The translations under genes were made by a program, and so were the position numbers. 64,000 bases of DNA from Acinetobacter pittii ANC 4050 (GTDB lineage: Bacteria; Pseudomonadota; Gammaproteobacteria; Pseudomonadales; Moraxellaceae), in assembly GCF_000399685.1 (NCBI RefSeq), contig NZ_KB976987.1, positions 2,805,954-2,869,953 on the forward strand, given 5' to 3'. Within the stretch, counting starts at the first letter, position 1, and the number at the start of each line of letters is the position of its first letter. Positions 10,352-20,646 of the stretch are shown piece after piece. The notes under the pieces are model-generated. The model was not told the DNA's origin. It searched no databases and saw nothing but the letters and a program-made list of their open reading frames with translations.

Positions 10352-10987
10352 TTGATTACAGTTTTAGTTGTGGATGACCATGAACTTGTACGTACGGGCA
10401 TTTGCCGTATGTTAGAAGATCATGCCGATGTAGAGGTCATTGGACAAGCCGAATCGGGTGAAGAAGCAATTGCTATTGTTCGTCAGAAACATCCTCAAGT
10501 TGTGCTACTTGATGTCAATATGCCTGGCATCGGGGGCGTAGAAACAACTCGCCGTTTACTGCAAACTGCACCAGATACAAAAGTGATTGCAGTCAGTGGT
10601 TTAGCAGAAGAACCTTACCCTTCTCTTTTGCTTAAAGCAGGAGCTAAAGGCTACATCACCAAAGGTGCTCCAATTACAGAAATGGTTCGCGCAATTAATA
10701 AAGTGATGCAAGGTGGCAAATACTTTAGTGCCGATATTGCTGAGCAGTTAGCGAGCTCATATTTATCCGATACTCAGCAATCACCTTTCGATTCTCTCTC
10801 TGAACGAGAAATGCAAGTTGCAATGATGGTTGTAAATTGTATTAGCGCTCAAGAAATTGCTGACAAACTTTTTGTAAGTGTTAAAACAGTAAATACTTAC
10901 CGTTACCGTATTTTTGAAAAGCTAGCCATTGATAGTGATGTTAAATTAACTCACCTTGCGATTCGTTACGGTCTGATCAAACCTTAA
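10352..10987 (+). CDS. gacA: GacA/UvrY response regulator
   Basis: A 211-residue NarL-family regulator: receiver domain with acidic DDH (8-10), phospho-acceptor Asp54 in LLDVNMPG and the conserved Lys at the end, then a LuxR-type helix-turn-helix (about 145-205, SEREMQVAMMVVN...SVKTVNTYRYR). The start is TTG at 10352: AAAGGAGG lies five bases before it and the next residues are the conserved ITVLVVDDHELVR. No sensor GacS is in the window. It is 10 bp upstream of pilS, so gacA, pilS and pilR look like one operon. The expected target is the promoter of RsmA/CsrA-sequestering RNAs; a candidate lies at 58.1 kb. Confidence 0.92.
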   Translation: MITVLVVDDHELVRTGICRMLEDHADVEVIGQAESGEEAIAIVRQKHPQVVLLDVNMPGIGGVETTRRLLQTAPDTKVIAVSGLAEEPYPSLLLKAGAKGYITKGAPITEMVRAINKVMQGGKYFSADIAEQLASSYLSDTQQSPFDSLSEREMQVAMMVVNCISAQEIADKLFVSVKTVNTYRYRIFEKLAIDSDVKLTHLAIRYGLIKP

Positions 10988-10997
10988 TCAGACATAC

Positions 10998-12566
10998 ATG
11001 CAATTTCCCATAAACTCATCCTTGTCCCATACGATTTTTCGTTTGGGCACGTGGTATGGTTTATATCGCCTTATTATTGCGGTTAGCCTGAATATTATTT
11101 TGGTTTTAACCGATGCTCAAATCGACACTAGTCTACAACAACCCGCTTTATATTCTTACACACTACTCGGCTATTCAATCTTAAGCCTTCTTCAACTTTT
11201 ATGCTTTAAGTTTGTTGCTACTCAGGCAACACGCCAGCTTGTTTTATTTTTTATAGTTGATGTTATTTGCCTGAGTTTACTTACATTTTCTGTAGGTGAA
11301 CCAAATTTACAACTCAGCTTGCTCTATGTTATTGCCATATTTACCTCAGCAATTTTACTTAGCGCAAGAATGTCTTTGCTCATTACATTACTTGCGGTTA
11401 TTGCTGTTATTTACCAACGCTTTGTAGGCAGTTTATTTGACTACAATAATTTAAATACGATTGGTAATAGCGCTTTATTGGCTTTCTTGTTTTTCGTAGT
11501 ACACGGCATCGGGCAAATTGCGGTCCAGCGCTTTAAGTTACTTGAGGCGCTGACTTTCCATCAATCAATAGAACTCTATCAACTACAAAATATTAACCGC
11601 TATATTTTGGAACAAATTGAAGAAGGTTATTTAGTTCTAGATGAAAACTACGACATCGTTTTAAGTAACCCAGCAGCATGTTCACTTTTAGGGATTCCAC
11701 CTCAATTTGCCAGTGAAAAATACCCCCTAGCTAAATGGCATGCTGACTTATTTGAAATTCTTAAATTTGATAACCTAAAAGAAGGTGATCGATTTATTTT
11801 TGAATCTCGGCTTTCGGCCTACTCTATTAATATTAAAGTGCAGCATCTTTTAGTACCGCAACAAGCATTGACGCTACTTATCTTGCAAGATGCACAGCAA
11901 ATTAATCAGCAAGCTCAACAACTCAAACTTGCCGCTTTAGGGCAACTCTCAGCAAGTATTGCACATGAAATCCGCAATCCTCTTGCAGCAATTGTGCAAG
12001 CAAATGAACTACTTAAAGATAGTAATGTTGAACAGCAAAATACTTTACGCAATATGATTGGCAAGCAAACCAAACGCATCGATAATATTGTTCAAGATAC
12101 GTTAGGACTTGCCCGTGGTGAAAGAACCTACCCAATCCAGATTGAATTAAACGACTTCATAAAAACATTATTAGATGAAGATTTATCTGATGTTAAACAT
12201 ACCATCCAGCTTAAAATTTCTGACTCATCCTTAAAACTCTTATTTGATGAAAAACAGCTCAGACAAGTGCTGATTAATCTTGTTAGAAATGCTTTACGAC
12301 ATAATGCACCCGACTCACCGCATATCTTGATCAATATTCATTCACAAACAAATAAAATTTATATTGATGTGATCGATTACGGTGAAGGGGTTTCAAAACG
12401 TGATATATCTCAACTATTTAAACCATTTTTTAGTACCGAAATTAATGGAACTGGTTTAGGATTATATTTGTCTCATAGTTTTTGTGAGGCAAACCATGCA
12501 AAGCTCACTTATATAGAGCAAAAACAAGGGGCATGTTTCCGAATAGCATGCCCAATAATATATTGA
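10998..12566 (+). CDS. pilS: Type IV pilus sensor histidine kinase PilS
   Basis: A 522-residue membrane kinase with about six N-terminal membrane segments (residues 20-175), a PAS-like domain (about 200-300), and a HisKA domain with phospho-His323 in SIAHEIRNPLAA. The ATPase domain contains NLVRNALRHN, DYGEGVS and GTGLGL. In Pseudomonas, PilS senses pilin levels in the membrane and controls PilR, which drives pilA transcription with sigma-54. pilR starts 24 bp downstream. gacA directly upstream suggests coupling of pilus regulation with the Gac system. Confidence 0.93.
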   Translation: MQFPINSSLSHTIFRLGTWYGLYRLIIAVSLNIILVLTDAQIDTSLQQPALYSYTLLGYSILSLLQLLCFKFVATQATRQLVLFFIVDVICLSLLTFSVGEPNLQLSLLYVIAIFTSAILLSARMSLLITLLAVIAVIYQRFVGSLFDYNNLNTIGNSALLAFLFFVVHGIGQIAVQRFKLLEALTFHQSIELYQLQNINRYILEQIEEGYLVLDENYDIVLSNPAACSLLGIPPQFASEKYPLAKWHADLFEILKFDNLKEGDRFIFESRLSAYSINIKVQHLLVPQQALTLLILQDAQQINQQAQQLKLAALGQLSASIAHEIRNPLAAIVQANELLKDSNVEQQNTLRNMIGKQTKRIDNIVQDTLGLARGERTYPIQIELNDFIKTLLDEDLSDVKHTIQLKISDSSLKLLFDEKQLRQVLINLVRNALRHNAPDSPHILINIHSQTNKIYIDVIDYGEGVSKRDISQLFKPFFSTEINGTGLGLYLSHSFCEANHAKLTYIEQKQGACFRIACPIIY

Positions 12567-12590
12567 TTTTTTTATTAGGTTTTTGGGGAA

Positions 12591-14006
12591 ATGGCAGAAC
12601 AGCAACCACTCGTTTTGCTTGTAGACGATGAAGAAGATTTGTGCCTTTTAATGCAAATGACTCTTGCACGAATGGGGATTAAGACACATCTTGCTTATCG
12701 GGTTGAACAGGCCAAACAACTCTTTACTCAGTTTCATTACGATGCGTGCTTGACCGATTTAAATCTACCCGACGGTAGTGGATTAGAATTGGTTAAACAC
12801 GTTTCTCAAACTTACCCGCACACACCCATCGCAGTTTTAACTGCATACGGCAATATGGATATTGCAATTGCTGCATTAAAAGCGGGAGCTTTTGATTTTG
12901 TTAGTAAACCGATTAACCAAATTCATTTAGATCAGCTATTAAAAAAAGCGCTTAACCAGCCAAAACCAGAGCATGAATTTAGTGAAACAACTTTAGAGAA
13001 TGACCTACTTATCGGGCGTTCACCCCCTATACAAAACTTACGGATAGCTATTAAAAAAATAGCTCGCTCCCAAGCTCCTGTGTTTGTTACAGGTGAGTCC
13101 GGTACAGGTAAAGAAGTGGTTGCTAATCTGATTCACCGTTTAAGCAACCGTAGCGAAGGGCCATTTATTGCCATTAACTGCGGAGCAATTCCAACTGAGC
13201 TCATGGAAAGTGAACTTTTCGGGCATAAAAAAGGTAGTTTTACTGGCGCGACTCAAGACAAACAAGGTCTGATTTTATCGGCACACGGCGGCAGTTTATT
13301 TTTAGATGAAATTGCCGAATTGCCGTTAACTATGCAGGTTAAATTGCTGCGGGCTGTGCAAGAGAAAAAGATACGTCCTGTAGGTTCCGATCAGGAAATT
13401 GATGTTGATTTTCGAGTGATTAGCGCCAGCCATCAAGACTTAGATTTATTGGTTCAACAAGGTAAATTCCGGCAGGACTTATTCTTCCGTATCCATGTTA
13501 TGGATATTATGTTGCCGCCATTACGTGAACGTGGTGGAGACATTCTGCTCTTGGCCACTCATTTTATTCAAAAGGTTTGTACGGAATGGGAAATTCCAAG
13601 CAAACAATTAACGGCAAGTGCTGAAACCTACTTATTGCAGCAAGACTTCCCGGGTAATGTTCGTGAATTAAGAAATATGATTGAACGAGCTATTACTTTA
13701 AGTGATGATGAGTGCATTGATTTGACACACTTAGCACCTCCTCTTAGAGGCAGTAGTGTGAGTCCGCAAATCGTAATGCAACAACTAGATCAAACACCAA
13801 CTGTTCAGACGACTCATCCAAAATTTCCAATAGAAGGTTTAGAACGTTATTTAGAAAATATCGAAAAAGATATTTTATTGAATGCGCTAAACATGACGCA
13901 TTGGAATCGGACTTTAGCAGCTAAAAAGTTAGGAATGACATTCCGTTCTTTGCGCTACCGACTCAAAAAGTTTGGCTTAGATACCGAAATGGGAGAGGAA
14001 GTATAA
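12591..14006 (+). CDS. pilR: Sigma-54-dependent response regulator PilR
   Basis: NtrC-type activator of 471 residues. The receiver domain has DDEED near residue 12 and Asp56. The AAA+ domain has Walker A GESGTGKE (168-175), the sigma-54 contact loop in the GSFTGA form rather than GAFTGA, and a GNVREL arginine-finger region. A Fis-type helix-turn-helix closes the protein (about 435-465). Its partner PilS is immediately upstream. The expected output is activation of the pilA promoter elsewhere. A shared hairpin with the convergent protease gene overlaps its stop codon. Confidence 0.93.
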   Translation: MAEQQPLVLLVDDEEDLCLLMQMTLARMGIKTHLAYRVEQAKQLFTQFHYDACLTDLNLPDGSGLELVKHVSQTYPHTPIAVLTAYGNMDIAIAALKAGAFDFVSKPINQIHLDQLLKKALNQPKPEHEFSETTLENDLLIGRSPPIQNLRIAIKKIARSQAPVFVTGESGTGKEVVANLIHRLSNRSEGPFIAINCGAIPTELMESELFGHKKGSFTGATQDKQGLILSAHGGSLFLDEIAELPLTMQVKLLRAVQEKKIRPVGSDQEIDVDFRVISASHQDLDLLVQQGKFRQDLFFRIHVMDIMLPPLRERGGDILLLATHFIQKVCTEWEIPSKQLTASAETYLLQQDFPGNVRELRNMIERAITLSDDECIDLTHLAPPLRGSSVSPQIVMQQLDQTPTVQTTHPKFPIEGLERYLENIEKDILLNALNMTHWNRTLAAKKLGMTFRSLRYRLKKFGLDTEMGEEV

Positions 14007-14020
14007 AAATTACTTCCTCT
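13994..14020. terminator. Convergent hairpin overlapping both stop codons (pilR / S41 protease)
   Basis: A perfect 10-bp inverted repeat (AGAGGAAGTA with TACTTCCTCT, 7-nt loop) spans the last codons of pilR and of the convergent protease gene, whose stops are only 3 bp apart. T runs are short on both strands, so termination is plausible but not certain. Confidence 0.5.
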
Positions 14021-15194
14021 TTAAGAATAAATCTGCAACGCGTTCTAAATATACATCTTCTTTCATTTCTGCGGGCAATGGATAGGTCTGGTTAGGCTGA
14101 ATACCCTGCCCTTCAATCATATTGCCATTGGGTGTGTAGTAGTGTGAGACGGTCATCTGTAGAGCTGCTCCACTTGGTAAAGGAAATAGCTTTTGCACTA
14201 CACCTTTTCCATAACTTTTTTCACCCATCACCCAAGCACGCTGGTGTTCTTTCATGGCCGCAGTAAAAACTTCTGCTGCCGATGCAGAGCGGTGATTAAT
14301 TAATATACCTAGTTTTATATTCTGAAATTCATTGCCAGGTAGAGCCTGAAATTGCTGGTTACCTTCCGAACGACTTTTGGTTGAAACAATAATTCCGTTA
14401 TTTAAAAATAAATCTGCCGACTCAACTGCTGCCGATAACAACCCACCCGGATTGTTTCGCAAATCGATTAAAACAGCCTTTAAACGTGGAGAGTTATTTT
14501 CTTCAATTAATCTTTTAATTTCATTAGCAGTGTCTTGCTGGAATACTCTAATTTTGAGTACGAGCACCTGATTATGTAACATTACAGGTTCTATATCGGT
14601 TTCTATTTTTTTATTACGGACTAAGTTAATGTTTCCATTTAACTCTTCTGCTTGTACTTGAAGTGTACTTCCAATAGAGCCATAAAGCAGACCGAGCACC
14701 TGATCTTGGTTTAAATTTTTTAAATCTTGGTTATCAATCTTGAGAATCGTCTGACCATTTCTCAAACCTAATTTATAGGAATCTGAGCCTGTTTTAAGAT
14801 CACGAATTATCCATTTACGAACATGAGATTCAGGACTTAATGCAAAATCAACTGATGCAAGATCACCTTCAGTGTATTGAATCAATTGACGATATTCTTC
14901 TGCCGACAAATAACGCGAGTAACGATCTAGCCCACTTACCAGCCCTTTTATGGCTTGTTGAAATAAGGCGTCATCGGACTTCACGTCGACATAGTTATCT
15001 CGAACGATTCCATAGATTTGTACAAACTGTTGAATCGACTCAATCGGCACCTCTGCATAGCTATGCTCTGGCTCTTCCGAGTCAGAGTGCAAAGGTGACA
15101 ATTTTTCTTTTACAACTGGCGCTGCAAAAGCAAATTGGCTGCAACACAGCAACATACTTACAATAAGTTTTTTATATTTAATGTGTTGCAGCAT
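14010..15194 (-). CDS. S41 carboxy-terminal processing peptidase
   Basis: A 394-residue exported serine protease. The signal peptide ends about residue 25 (FAFA-APVV). A PDZ-like segment (about 115-200) precedes the S41 domain, with substrate region DLRNNPGG (244-251), catalytic Ser305 in SASAAE and Lys330 in GEKSYGKG, spaced as in tail-specific proteases. It is much shorter than E. coli Prc and closer to the CtpA type that trims periplasmic or envelope proteins. gpmI lies 15 bp upstream on the same strand, an arrangement found in several gammaproteobacteria. The substrate is unknown. Confidence 0.88.
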   Translation of the reverse strand: MLQHIKYKKLIVSMLLCCSQFAFAAPVVKEKLSPLHSDSEEPEHSYAEVPIESIQQFVQIYGIVRDNYVDVKSDDALFQQAIKGLVSGLDRYSRYLSAEEYRQLIQYTEGDLASVDFALSPESHVRKWIIRDLKTGSDSYKLGLRNGQTILKIDNQDLKNLNQDQVLGLLYGSIGSTLQVQAEELNGNINLVRNKKIETDIEPVMLHNQVLVLKIRVFQQDTANEIKRLIEENNSPRLKAVLIDLRNNPGGLLSAAVESADLFLNNGIIVSTKSRSEGNQQFQALPGNEFQNIKLGILINHRSASAAEVFTAAMKEHQRAWVMGEKSYGKGVVQKLFPLPSGAALQMTVSHYYTPNGNMIEGQGIQPNQTYPLPAEMKEDVYLERVADLFLKRK

Positions 15195-15209
15195 CCAATC
15201 ACCTTTAAC

Positions 15210-16757
15210 TTATGCAGATAGTGTAATCAGATTACGCCCTTGCATTTCGGCAGGAACAGGAATCTGCATTAAATTGAGAATTGTTGGTGCTACATCTGCA
15301 AGCACACCACCTTCTGCAATTGTTGCTTGTGTTGGGCCAACATAGATAAATGGCACAAGTTCGGTTGTATGTTGAGTATGCACTTGCCCACTTTCGTAAT
15401 CTTGCATTTGTTCAACGTTACCATGGTCAGCAGTAATGAGCATATGGCCTTTTTTCGCCATAACTGCTTCATAGACACGACCTAAACAAATATCTACCGC
15501 TTCAACTGCTTTAACCGCAGCGTCGAACACACCTGTATGACCAACCATGTCACCATTTGCATAGTTCACAACTAATAAGTCGTATTCACCCGAATTAATC
15601 GCTTTAACCAACTCATCAGTGACTTCGTAAGCACTCATTTCAGGCTTAAGGTCATATGTCGCAACGTTTGGAGATGGAATTAAAATACGTTTTTCACCTG
15701 GATATTCATCTTCACGGCCACCACTAAAGAAGAATGTTACATGCGCATACTTTTCAGTTTCGGCAATACGTAACTGGGTTTTACCTAAAGAAGATAAATA
15801 TTCGCCCAATGAATTTTTAAGGGCTTCTGGCATATATGCAACTGGTGCATCAATGCTTGCCTGATAACGCGTTAACATCACAAATTTAGAAAGGTTTGGT
15901 ACAACTTTACGTTCAAAACCAGCAAAGTCTTTTTCTACAAATGCGCGAGTAATTTCACGAGCTCGGTCAGCACGGAAATTCATAAATACAACGCTATCAC
16001 CGTCTTGAACTTTAGCGATATCACCAATACGAGTCGCTTTTACAAACTCATCATTTTCATTGGCTGCATAAGCTAACTCTAACCCTTCAACTGCGGTTTG
16101 TGCAGTACGAAGTGCTTCACCTTCAGTTAATAAGCGATAAGCTTGCTCAACGCGATCCCAACGGTTGTCACGGTCCATTGCAAAGTAGCGACCAATCATG
16201 GTTGCAATACGGCCCTGGCCTGGATATTGAGCAAATAACGCATCTAATTTTTCTAAAGATGGTTGAGCACTGCGTGGAGGTGTATCACGACCATCTAGAA
16301 AAGCGTGTAAGTAAACTTTTGCACCGCGTTTTAATGCAAGTTCACACATCGCCACAATATGATCTTCATGGGAATGGACGCCACCTTCTGAAAGTAGTCC
16401 CATAATATGGACAGCGCCACCAGCAGCTTTGGCTTTTTCAACAGCATCGATCAAAACTTCATGTTTAAAGAAGTCGCCAGTACGGATATCTTTAGTAATG
16501 CGGGTAAAGTCTTGATATAACACACGGCCAGCGCCAAGATTCATATGGCCGACTTCAGAGTTCCCCATTTGGCCATCAGGTAATCCAACATCTTCACCTG
16601 AACCAGAAATTAGACTATTCGGATGCTTGGCTTTCATTGCCGCCAAATTTGGTGTTTTTGCTGCAAGAAAAGCATTATCTTCAATCGCTTCACGGTGTCC
16701 AACACCATCCATAATGACCAGAACGTGAGGGATCTTGCCAGCAGTTGCATCCGTCAT
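15210..16757 (-). CDS. gpmI: 2,3-bisphosphoglycerate-independent phosphoglycerate mutase
   Basis: Interconverts 3- and 2-phosphoglycerate in glycolysis and gluconeogenesis. The 515-residue enzyme has the alkaline-phosphatase-like fold with metal-site residues in IMDGVGHR (about 17-24), the phosphoserine motif MGNSEVGH (about 60-67), [11 protein letters not shown], the C-terminal metal ligands in [12 protein letters not shown] and TADHGN. The ATG at 16755-16757 was chosen over a TTG two codons earlier because it gives the conserved MTDATAGK start. It is co-directional with the S41 protease. It is a key enzyme here since Acinetobacter relies on gluconeogenesis. Confidence 0.95.
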   Translation of the reverse strand: MTDATAGKIPHVLVIMDGVGHREAIEDNAFLAAKTPNLAAMKAKHPNSLISGSGEDVGLPDGQMGNSEVGHMNLGAGRVLYQDFTRITKDIRTGDFFKHEVLIDAVEKAKAAGGAVHIMGLLSEGGVHSHEDHIVAMCELALKRGAKVYLHAFLDGRDTPPRSAQPSLEKLDALFAQYPGQGRIATMIGRYFAMDRDNRWDRVEQAYRLLTEGEALRTAQTAVEGLELAYAANENDEFVKATRIGDIAKVQDGDSVVFMNFRADRAREITRAFVEKDFAGFERKVVPNLSKFVMLTRYQASIDAPVAYMPEALKNSLGEYLSSLGKTQLRIAETEKYAHVTFFFSGGREDEYPGEKRILIPSPNVATYDLKPEMSAYEVTDELVKAINSGEYDLLVVNYANGDMVGHTGVFDAAVKAVEAVDICLGRVYEAVMAKKGHMLITADHGNVEQMQDYESGQVHTQHTTELVPFIYVGPTQATIAEGGVLADVAPTILNLMQIPVPAEMQGRNLITLSA

Positions 16758-16830
16758 AATCAATTTCTCTTTTGTCTAGAATTTCGTCACAATATCTTAC
16801 CGAATTTTCGGTCAAGACTCTATTTATTCC

Positions 16831-16869
16831 TATGGCTTTCACCAATACCCGTGATTGATGAAAACCATA
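16831..16869 (-). other. 16-bp RNA hairpin downstream of lptG
   Basis: On the minus strand the two 16-nt arms pair completely, with two G-U wobbles and a 7-nt loop. On the plus strand those two positions would be C/A mismatches, so the structure is better formed in the lptG transcript. It begins 15 nt past the lptG stop. There is no T run, so it may be a 3' stability or processing element rather than a simple terminator. Confidence 0.6.
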
Positions 16870-16883
16870 AATCTCAATTATTA

Positions 16884-17954
16884 CTAGCGAGCGCGGTAAA
16901 GCAAATAACTTCCGGCACCAAACATTAATAAGATAGGTACAAGTACGAACCATGCTGGAGATGGAGAATAAACCAAGCTCGCATAGCCCAAGAAGTCCTG
17001 CAAATAATAGAAACTCAAACCAATAAACAACGCGATCACCAAACGGAAACCCATCGATTGTTGGCGTAATGGTCCAAAAATAAAAGAACACGCTACGAGT
17101 ACTAATGCGATGAGTGAAAATGGCGAAGCAACTTTTTGCCAGAAAGCCAATTGGTAAGTTTTTGGCACCTGACTATATTCATCCATATAACGCATAAAGC
17201 TAATCAGTTGGCTTGGTGATAAATCTTCAGGATCTAAAGTCACCATGTGCACATATTTAGGCTGTAATGCTAACGAAAGCGATTGCTCTTCATGATCAGT
17301 TTTGATGGCATTTCCTGCCGCCAAAATGTCCATTTGTTCAGCTTTTTTCAAAGCCCATTGACCATTTTTAATAAACTGTCCTTGCTGAGCATTAATTAAT
17401 GATTGCAAGTAATAGTTCTGGTCAAAGTCGACCACTTGAATATCTCTTAAATTACCCTGAGAGTTAGCATAGTCGATATAGATAAATCGCTGCCCTTCAC
17501 GTGACCAATAACCTTTAACTTCACCTAAAGCAGCTACAGAGCGATGGCTTTTAACACTTTGTGCTTTTTCATTGGTATAAGGAATAACCCATTCACTCAA
17601 AGCAAATGACAAAATAATAAGCAGTAAAGCTGAGCGCATCACCCAACCGACAATACGCCACAAACTAATGCCCACTGAACGCATGACGATGAGTTCACTA
17701 CTCGTTGCCAATGAACCCAGACCAATCACGGCACCAATTAAGGCAGAAATAGGTAAAATTTCATATAGATAACGAGGAGCGCCCCACAAGACATAGACGA
17801 GAGCTTGCCATGCGTTATAGCCTGGTTTGAGCTCACCCAACTCGCCAAGATACGTAAATAAGACTTGTAGAATGGACAAAACAACTGTGGTGCCAAACAT
17901 CGCAAGCGCAGTGGTTTTCGTCACATATTTGGCGACTATTCGACGTGCTAACAT
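16884..17954 (-). CDS. lptG: LPS/LOS export permease LptG
   Basis: Inner-membrane half of the LptB2FG exporter that lifts lipopolysaccharide (lipooligosaccharide in Acinetobacter) out of the membrane to the Lpt bridge. The 356 residues have the YjgP/YjgQ layout: three N-terminal membrane segments (about 15-125), a periplasmic beta-jellyroll-like middle (about 130-265), and three C-terminal segments ending in LLYRAR. Its ATG overlaps the lptF stop by one base, so translation is coupled. The ATPase LptB is not in this window. A structured hairpin follows the stop. Confidence 0.93.
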   Translation of the reverse strand: MLARRIVAKYVTKTTALAMFGTTVVLSILQVLFTYLGELGELKPGYNAWQALVYVLWGAPRYLYEILPISALIGAVIGLGSLATSSELIVMRSVGISLWRIVGWVMRSALLLIILSFALSEWVIPYTNEKAQSVKSHRSVAALGEVKGYWSREGQRFIYIDYANSQGNLRDIQVVDFDQNYYLQSLINAQQGQFIKNGQWALKKAEQMDILAAGNAIKTDHEEQSLSLALQPKYVHMVTLDPEDLSPSQLISFMRYMDEYSQVPKTYQLAFWQKVASPFSLIALVLVACSFIFGPLRQQSMGFRLVIALFIGLSFYYLQDFLGYASLVYSPSPAWFVLVPILLMFGAGSYLLYRAR

Positions 17955-19054
17955 TATAATTTCACTCGCTTGATCTGTTTCTTGATTTTTGGTCCCAACT
18001 TCTGCTTACGTGAGAATAAGGCAGCTGCAACGCCGTAAACAACTAATACGGCAGGATAAGCCCAAATATCGAGTTCTTCTTTACTGATACGAGTCTTGAT
18101 TGCAATCATTAATACGATCAGACTGGAAAAAATAAAAATCGCCGGAATAAGACGGTAATAACGGCCTTGTCGTGGGCTCACCTCAGACAATGCCACTGAT
18201 AGCATTAACGCAATAACAATGGTAAATGGCCCAAATAAACGCCATCCCAACTCACTTCTGATGACTGGATCATTCGTTTTTGAAAACAGTTTTGTTGTTG
18301 ATAGTGCTTCTACATCGCCACTCTCAAACTTAACATCTTTGTCATTTTCTAAACGTAGACGATAAGACTGAAACTCTGCTTGTGTATATTTTGGTTGTCC
18401 CGGGAATATTTCATAGCGACGACCTTGTACCAGATCGACGACATTGGCAGTGTCATTTGCAACTTCTACACGAGTCGCTTCTTTTGCCAAAATCATGACA
18501 TCTGGCTTATCTTCTTTAGCAGCGCGCTGATAAAAGAAAATGTCCTTCAAATTCTTTCGATCTTCTGACAATGAACCTGCATAGATCGTATATGGCCCAG
18601 AAGAAATAAATTCTCTTGGTCGAACCAAATCGAAACCTGTCCGAACAGCTTGTGTGGTTGTTAGCTTTTCAAATTCACGTAATCCCCACGGCGTCATCCA
18701 GAGCATAAGCACAGACTGAAACACCATATAAACAAGTGTCATTGGAATGAGTAATCGCGCTAATTGATGACGACTTACACCACTACCATTTAATACAGCC
18801 ATTTCATGGTCAACATATAAACGACCAAACACCAACATTAAACCAATGAAAAAACCCAGTGGTAAAATGAGTGTAAGAAACTCAGGTAATCGATATCCAA
18901 TGATGCTAAACAAGATACTGGCATCTAAACGCCCCTGCGCCGCCACACCAAAGTATTTGATCAGACGACCACCCATCATGATTAAGGTCAATAAGGAAAT
19001 GACCACCAATGAGGTAGAGACAACTTGCTTGACGAGATAACGCCGAATAATCAA
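17954..19054 (-). CDS. lptF: LPS/LOS export permease LptF
   Basis: First gene of lptFG. The 366-residue protein has the same fold as LptG: three membrane segments, a periplasmic domain (about 130-265) and three more membrane segments with a basic C-terminus. The likely start is TTG at 19054, giving MIIRRYLVKQVV, with GGAAG a few bases upstream; the next ATGs fall inside the first membrane segment. It is divergent from pepA across a 143-bp intergenic region, the usual neighbour arrangement in gammaproteobacteria. Confidence 0.93.
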   Translation of the reverse strand: MIIRRYLVKQVVSTSLVVISLLTLIMMGGRLIKYFGVAAQGRLDASILFSIIGYRLPEFLTLILPLGFFIGLMLVFGRLYVDHEMAVLNGSGVSRHQLARLLIPMTLVYMVFQSVLMLWMTPWGLREFEKLTTTQAVRTGFDLVRPREFISSGPYTIYAGSLSEDRKNLKDIFFYQRAAKEDKPDVMILAKEATRVEVANDTANVVDLVQGRRYEIFPGQPKYTQAEFQSYRLRLENDKDVKFESGDVEALSTTKLFSKTNDPVIRSELGWRLFGPFTIVIALMLSVALSEVSPRQGRYYRLIPAIFIFSSLIVLMIAIKTRISKEELDIWAYPAVLVVYGVAAALFSRKQKLGPKIKKQIKRVKL

Positions 19055-19197
19055 AGTAATACTTCCAAAAGGCTAATCGGGACGAGTGCTAGTTTACCCG
19101 AATGTTAAAAATATAAAACCGCACATTGCAACGCTATGCTTGAAAGTGTTTCAATGTTTTAATCCATCATAACTTTCTATAGGCAATCACGGCAGCC

Positions 19198-20646
19198 ATG
19201 AAATTTACAACTTATACAACTTTTCCCGAACAGACATCTAATGAATCTTTGTGGGTTTTAGTTGATTCAGAACAGCTACAAAGCAATATCAACACATATC
19301 AAATCAATAACCTAGAAAGCGTTCTTACTGCCACCCAATTTAAAGGCAACTTCAACGAAACTCTGCCTTTATTTGGTCAGGTTTCAAATCAACCTCATAG
19401 CCAATTACTTGGCTTAGGAAAAACAGCTGAACTTCAGGCAGTTAAGCTCGCTAAACTTGCCCAAACTATTATCAAATCGACACAAAATAAATTTAAGCAT
19501 ATCGCAATTGATATTGCTGCGTTACCTGTCGAATACCATTATTTATTCGCTTTAAGCTTAACTCAAGCAGCTTATGGTTATGATGAGTTTAAATCGAAAA
19601 AAAATGAATTTGTGTTACAACAGGTTGATTTAATTAGTTCAACGACTAGCCTTGATGAAAAGCAACTATCTTTAGTGCATGCAGTACAGTCTGGTCAGTC
19701 GTATGCACGAGACCTTGGAAACCGTCCAGGTAACATTTGTTTCCCTGAATATTTGGCAGAACAAGCATTAACTTTAGCTGCAGAATTCCCTGACTTACTC
19801 AAAGTAACTGTGTTAAATGAGCAACAAATGGCTGATTTAGGCATGTATGCTTTTCTTGCAGTCAGCAAAGGATCTGAACGTCCGGGCCGTATTGTAACTC
19901 TCGAATACCAAGCTGGAATCGACCAAGCTCCTGTTGTACTTGTTGGTAAAGGCGTTACTTTTGATACAGGCGGCATTTCATTAAAACCGGGCCTTGGCAT
20001 GGATGAAATGAAGTTCGATATGTGTGGTGCAGCTTCTGTACTGGGTACTATTCGTGCCCTATGCGAAGCAAAACTTCCGATTCATGTCGTTGGAGCGATT
20101 GCAGCCGCAGAAAACATGCCTTCTGGCAAGGCAACTCGTCCGGGCGATATCGTGACAACCATGAGCGGTCAAACTGTTGAAATCTTAAATACCGATGCTG
20201 AAGGCCGTTTGGTACTGTGTGACACATTGACCTATATCAAACGCTTCAATCCAGCAGTTGTGGTCGATATTGCGACCTTAACAGGTGCATGTGTAGTCGC
20301 TTTAGGTAAAGTGCTCAGTGGTTTGTTCTCACCAGATGATGCTTTAGCAGCTGAACTCCAACAAGCGGGTGAGCAATCATTTGACCGTGTATGGCGTATG
20401 CCAGTTATTGAAGATTATCAAGAATTACTTGATTCGCCATTTGCGGATATTGCGAACATTGGCGGTCCATACGGCGGCGCAATTACGGCAGCATGTTTCC
20501 TTGAACGCTTTACACGTGAATATCGCTGGGCTCATTTAGATGTAGCAGGAACAGCATGGTTATCTGGCCCAGCTAAAGGTGCAACAGGGCGTCCAGTACC
20601 ATTGCTCATGCAATTTTTAGCGAATCGTGTAAATACGAATGGCTAA
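19198..20646 (+). CDS. pepA: Leucyl aminopeptidase (cytosol aminopeptidase, M17)
   Basis: A dimetal aminopeptidase of 482 residues that removes N-terminal residues from peptides. In E. coli PepA also binds DNA as an accessory to Xer recombination and carAB control. Family signatures are visible: [17 protein letters not shown] (about 247-263) with metal and Lys ligands, and [10 protein letters not shown] (about 330-339). The first half is the variable N-terminal domain. It is divergent from lptF and overlaps holC by 8 bp, as in many relatives. Confidence 0.95.
   Translation: MKFTTYTTFPEQTSNESLWVLVDSEQLQSNINTYQINNLESVLTATQFKGNFNETLPLFGQVSNQPHSQLLGLGKTAELQAVKLAKLAQTIIKSTQNKFKHIAIDIAALPVEYHYLFALSLTQAAYGYDEFKSKKNEFVLQQVDLISSTTSLDEKQLSLVHAVQSGQSYARDLGNRPGNICFPEYLAEQALTLAAEFPDLLKVTVLNEQQMADLGMYAFLAVSKGSERPGRIVTLEYQAGIDQAPVVLVGKGVTFDTGGISLKPGLGMDEMKFDMCGAASVLGTIRALCEAKLPIHVVGAIAAAENMPSGKATRPGDIVTTMSGQTVEILNTDAEGRLVLCDTLTYIKRFNPAVVVDIATLTGACVVALGKVLSGLFSPDDALAAELQQAGEQSFDRVWRMPVIEDYQELLDSPFADIANIGGPYGGAITAACFLERFTREYRWAHLDVAGTAWLSGPAKGATGRPVPLLMQFLANRVNTNG

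Noticed and set aside
16801..16815. Stem ACCGAA-TT-TTCGGT upstream of gpmI as an operator
   Set aside because: Loop of only 2 nt and six-base arms; too short to distinguish from chance.
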